Assembly (NCBI RefSeq): GCF_040581485.1 | Contig: NC_090133.1 | Location: 15,872,001-15,936,000 of the forward strand | DNA: 64,000 nt | Direction of reading: 5' to 3' | Source of the DNA: Linepithema humile | Taxonomy: Eukaryota > Arthropoda > Insecta > Hymenoptera > Formicidae | Shown: positions 60,650 through 64,000 of the stretch, piece by piece | How positions within the stretch are numbered: the first letter of the stretch is position 1 | Layout of the letters: each line of letters opens with the position of its first letter | Notes under the pieces: model-generated | Databases searched by the model: none | The model's input: only the letters and a program-made list of their open reading frames with translations | What the model was told of the DNA's origin: nothing | Program-made: the position numbers and the translations under genes

Positions 60650-61377
60650 CGATCGTCGGAAACACCCAAACGGAGTGAGGAACTACTCACTACAAAACCG
60701 ACGGAAGACTGGACGCCGACCGTCGGGAACACCCGACCGGAGTGAGGAACGCCTCACTACTGAGCCGACGGTAGTCTGGAAGTCGATCGGCGGGAACACC
60801 AGATCGGATTGAGGAACGCCTCACTACTAGATCGACGGAATACAAGAAGTCGGTTGTCGGGAACACCCGACCGGAGTGAGGAACGCCTCACTACTAAGTC
60901 GACGGTAGCCTGGAAGTCGATCGCCGGGAACACCCGACCGGAGTGAGGAACGCCTCACTACTAAATCGACGGAATACAGGAAGTCGGCTGCCGGGAACAC
61001 CCGACCGGAGTGAGGAACGCCTCACTACTAGATTGACGGGATACAGGAGTCGGTTGTCGGGAACACCCGACCGGAGTGAGGAACGCCTCACTACTGAGTC
61101 AACGGTAGCCTGGAAGTCGATCGGCGGGAACACCCGACCGGAGTGAGGAACGCCTCACTACTAAGTCGACGGTAGCCTGGAAGTCGATCGCCGGGAACAC
61201 CCGACCGGAGTGAGGAACGCCTCACTACTAAATCGACGGAATACAGGAAGTCGGCAGCCGGGAACACCCGACCGGAGTGAGGAACGCTTCACTACTGAGT
61301 CGACGGTAGCCTGGAAGTCGATCGCCGGGAACACCCGACCGGAGTGAGGAACGCCTCACTACTGAGTTGACGGTACC

Positions 61378-61588
61378 TTTTTTTTTTTTTTTTTTTCGCA
61401 AGGAGGGAAAATCTTCGAAAGACTTCCCGCAGCCCGTACTGCGGGGGAGTGCGGGATTCCCTCGCGGCTCTAGTCCTGACTATTGTCAGGGTACCGCGAG
61501 GGCCGACCCGCTAACCACCCTCCTTGTGGGCCTGACGCGGCAGTGCGAGGGTGAGACGGAAGACCTTACGGTATGACATCATCTCACA
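61378..61588 (-). mobile_element. poly(A)-tailed retroposon-like insert, copy 1
   Basis: Read on the minus strand this 211-bp insert is a GC-rich structured sequence ending in ~19 A. It is flanked by GTTGACGGTA and GTCGACGGTA, consistent with a target-site duplication in a monomer. Hairpins: CCCTCGCGG/CCGCGAGGG enclosing CCTGAC/GTCAGG, and CCCGCAG/CTGCGGG. It looks like a SINE or the 3' end of a LINE; no ORF. Confidence 0.65.
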
Positions 61589-62537
61589 GTCGACGGTAGC
61601 CTGGAAGTCGATCGCCGAGTACACCCGACCGGAGTGAGGAACGCCTCACTACTAGATCAACGGGATACAGGAAGTCGGTTGTCGGGAACACCCGACCGGA
61701 GTGAGGAACGCCTCACTACTAAGTCGACGGTAGCCTGGAAGTTGATCGCCGGGAACACCCGACCAGAGTGAGGAACGCCTCACTACTAGATCGACGGGAT
61801 ACAGGAAGTCGGTTGTCGGGAACACCCGACCGGAGTGAGGAACGCCTCACTACTAGATCGACGGGATACAGAAAGTCGATTGCCGGGAACACCCGACTGG
61901 AGTGAGGAACGCCTCACTACTAAGTCGACGGTAGCCTGGAAGTCGATCGCCGGGTACACCCGACCGGAGTGAGGAACGCCTCACTACTAGATCGACGGGA
62001 TACAGAAAGTCGATTGCCGGGAACACCCGACTGGAGTGAGGAACGCCTCACTACTAAGTCGACGGTAGCCTGGAAGTCGATCGCCGGGAACACCCGACCG
62101 GAGTGAGGAACGCCTCACTACTAAATCGACGGAATACAGGAAGTCGGCTGCCGGGAACACCCGACCGGAGTGAGGAACGCCTCACTACTAGATTGACGGG
62201 ATACAGGAGTCGGTTGTCGGGAACACCCGACCGGAGTGAGGAACGCCTCACTACTGAGTCAACGGTAGCCTGGAAGTCGATCGGCGGGAACACCCGACCG
62301 GAGTGAGGAACGCCTCACTACTAAGTCGACGGTAGCCTGGAAGTCGATCGCCGGGAACACCCGACCGGAGTGAGGAACGCCTCACTACTAAATCGACGGA
62401 ATACAGGAAGTCGGCAGCCGGGAACACCCGACCGGAGTGAGGAACGCTTCACTACTGAGTCGACGGTAGCCTGGAAGTCGATCGCCGGGAACACCCGACC
62501 GGAGTGAGGAACGCCTCACTACTGAGTTGACGGTACC

Positions 62538-62749
62538 TTTTTTTTTTTTTTTTTTTTCGCAAGGAGGGAAAATCTTCGAAAGACTTCCCGCAGCCCGTAC
62601 TGCGGGGGAGTGCGGGATTCCCTCGCGGCTCTAGTCCTGACTATTGTCAGGGTACCGCGAGGACCTACCCGCTAAAAACCCTCCTTGTGAGCCTGACTCG
62701 GCATTGCGAGGGTGAGACGGAAGACCTTACGGTATGACATCATCTCACA
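62538..62749 (-). mobile_element. poly(A)-tailed retroposon-like insert, copy 2
   Basis: Same insert as at 61378, in the same position within the larger unit. It shares with copy 3 several changes absent from copy 1 (GACCTACCCGCTAAAAACC, GCCTGACTCGGCATTG), so copies 2 and 3 are the closest pair. Confidence 0.65.
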
Positions 62750-63632
62750 GTCGACGGTAGCCTGGAAGTCGATCGCCGAGTACACCCGACCGGAGTGAGG
62801 AACGCCTCACTACGAGATCAACGGGATACAGGAAGTCGGTTGTCGGGAACACCCGACCGGAGTGAGGAACGCCTCACTACTAAGTCGACGGTAGCCTGGA
62901 AGTTGATCGCCGGGAACACCCGACCAGAGTGAGGAACGCCTCACTACTAGATCGACGGGATACAGGAAGTCGGTTGTCGGGAACACCCGACCGGAGTGAG
63001 GAACGCCTCACTACTAGATCGACGGGATACAGAAAGTCGATTGCCGGGAACACCCGACTGGAATGAGGAACGCCTCACTACTAAGTCGACGGTAGCCTGG
63101 AAGTCGATCGCCGGGTACACCCGACCGGAGTGAGGAACGCCTCACTACTAGATCGACGGGATACAGGAAGTCGGTTGTCGGGAACACCCGACCGGAGTGA
63201 GGAACGTCTCACTACTAAGTCGACGGTAGCCTGGAAATCGATCGCCGGGTACACCCGACCGGAGTGAGGAACGCCTCACTACTAGATTGACGGGATACAG
63301 GAAGTCGGTTGTCGGGAACACCCGACCGGAGTGAGGAACGCCTCACTACTGAGTCAACGGTAGCCTGGAAGTCGATCGGCGGGAACACCCGACCGGAGTG
63401 AGGAACGCCTCACTACTAAGTCGACGGTAGCCTGGAAGTCGATCGCCGGGAACACCCGACCGGAGTGAGGAACGCCTCACTACTAAATCGACGGAATACA
63501 GGAAGTCGGCAGCCGGGAACACCCGACCGGAGTGAGGAACGCTTCACTACTGAGTCGACGGTAGCCTGGAAGTCGATCGCCGGGAACACCCGACCGGAGT
63601 GAGGAACGCCTCACTACTGAGTTGGCGGCTCC

Positions 63633-63842
63633 TTTTTTTTTTTTTTTTTTCGCAAGGAGGGAAAATCTTCGAAAGACTTCCCGCAGCCCGTACTGCGGGG
63701 GAGTGCGGGATTCCCTCGCGGCTCTAGTCCTGACTATTGTCAGGGTACCGCGAGGACCTACCCGCTAAAAACCCTCCTTGTGAGCCTGACTCGGCATTGC
63801 GAGGGTGAGACGGAAGACCTTACGGTATGACATCATCTCACA
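63633..63842 (-). mobile_element. poly(A)-tailed retroposon-like insert, copy 3
   Basis: Same insert, nearly identical to copy 2. The left flank differs (TTGGCGGCTCC). It lies one monomer (about 68 bp) closer to copy 2 than copy 2 lies to copy 1, showing a monomer gain or loss between units. Confidence 0.65.
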
Positions 63843-64000
63843 GTCGACGGTAGCCTGGAAGTCGATCGCCGAGTACACCCGACCGGAGTGAGGAACGCCT
63901 CACTACTAGATCAACGGGATACAGGAAGTCGGTTGTCGGGAACACCCGACCGGAGTGAGGAACGCCTCACTACTAAGTCGACGGTAGCCTGGAAGTTGAT

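Larger units (their letters stand above)
60650..64000. repeat. ~67-bp satellite array with higher-order organisation, continuing past the window end
   Basis: Tandem monomers of about 66-68 bp share a core GAACACCCGACCGGAGTGAG then GAACGCCTCACTACTA. They occur in two main types, one with GTCGACGGTAGCCTGGAAGT and one with ATCGACGG(G/A)ATACAGGAAG, mixed along the array. Copies at the left edge (60650-60860) are degenerate and inner ones nearly identical, typical of satellite borders. Each monomer can form two small hairpins (GTCGGG-AACA-CCCGAC in one type, AGTGAGG-AACG-CCTCACT in both). Larger units recur: 60943-61146 equals 62103-62306 (offset 1160), and the inserts recur at offsets ~1161 and ~1093. 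Very GC-rich compared with the rest of the window. Confidence 0.97.

Noticed and set aside
60894..62306. Open frames on both strands inside the satellite (67-79 codons)
   Set aside because: They are by-products of the repeated GC-rich monomer; identical copies recur with the array and no real protein is suggested.
60650..64000. CRISPR-like array of repeats
   Set aside because: Repeats are direct tandem ~67-bp satellite monomers with no unique spacers, in a eukaryotic genome.

Overview
The window is AT-rich, intron-rich animal DNA. It reads as an insect genome, most likely Hymenoptera (ant, bee or wasp). The support is a 7tm_6-type odorant receptor fragment, clear insect orthologs (diablo/KLHL20, myoglianin, Bap55), short introns, many mariner/Tc1/hAT-like relics and a GC-rich satellite. 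Lineage is inferred from gene content only; no species call is made. Layout, left to right. (1) 1-5.0 kb is mostly non-coding, with a weak possible minus-strand first exon at the left edge. (2) 5.04-6.72 kb holds the last two coding exons of a myoglianin (GDF8/GDF11-type TGF-beta) gene on +, followed by a likely 1-kb 3'UTR with a perfect hairpin. (3) 7.8-18.9 kb is a gene-poor desert with microsatellites, one inverted-repeat element and one weak small secreted-protein ORF. (4) 18.95-28.13 kb, minus strand, is a complete 16-exon P5B ATPase (ATP13A2/3 type, Drosophila anne). Its introns carry a hAT-like MITE, a foldback MITE, a decayed hammerhead-like motif and a 1.2-kb Tc1/Minos-like foldback element. 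(5) 28.2-37.1 kb is a repeat region with a 2.2-kb nest of palindromic MITEs (33.97-36.16 kb). (6) 37.15-38.97 kb, minus strand, is HROB (MCM8-9 cofactor). (7) 41.23-43.48 kb, +, is diablo/KLHL20, with a GC-AG intron and an in-frame 52-codon open extension after its UAG stop. (8) 46.31-48.35 kb, +, is eIF3 subunit L. (9) 48.77-54.32 kb, minus, is ATAD5/Elg1, with a dead mariner in its last intron. (10) 55.43-57.07 kb, +, is Bap55/ACTL6A. (11) 57.53-57.67 kb, minus, is an unidentified C-terminal coding exon. (12) 58.23-59.85 kb, +, is a truncated odorant receptor gene with a foldback element in intron 1. (13) 60.65 kb to the window end is a ~67-bp satellite array in ~1.1-1.16-kb higher-order units, each carrying a ~210-bp poly(A)-tailed retroposon-like insert. 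How the genes relate: this is a housekeeping/chromosome-maintenance neighbourhood (HROB for MCM8-9 recombination synthesis, ATAD5 for PCNA unloading, Bap55 for chromatin remodelling, eIF3l for translation) beside a polyamine pump, a ubiquitin-ligase adaptor and a muscle/neuro-endocrine ligand. Nothing suggests they form one pathway. All gene models were assembled by joining exons at visible splice sites. For the five complete multi-exon genes besides HROB (anne, dbo, eIF3l, ATAD5, Bap55), and for HROB itself, the summed coding length is a multiple of three. The most interesting new observation is the candidate stop-codon readthrough of diablo/KLHL20.
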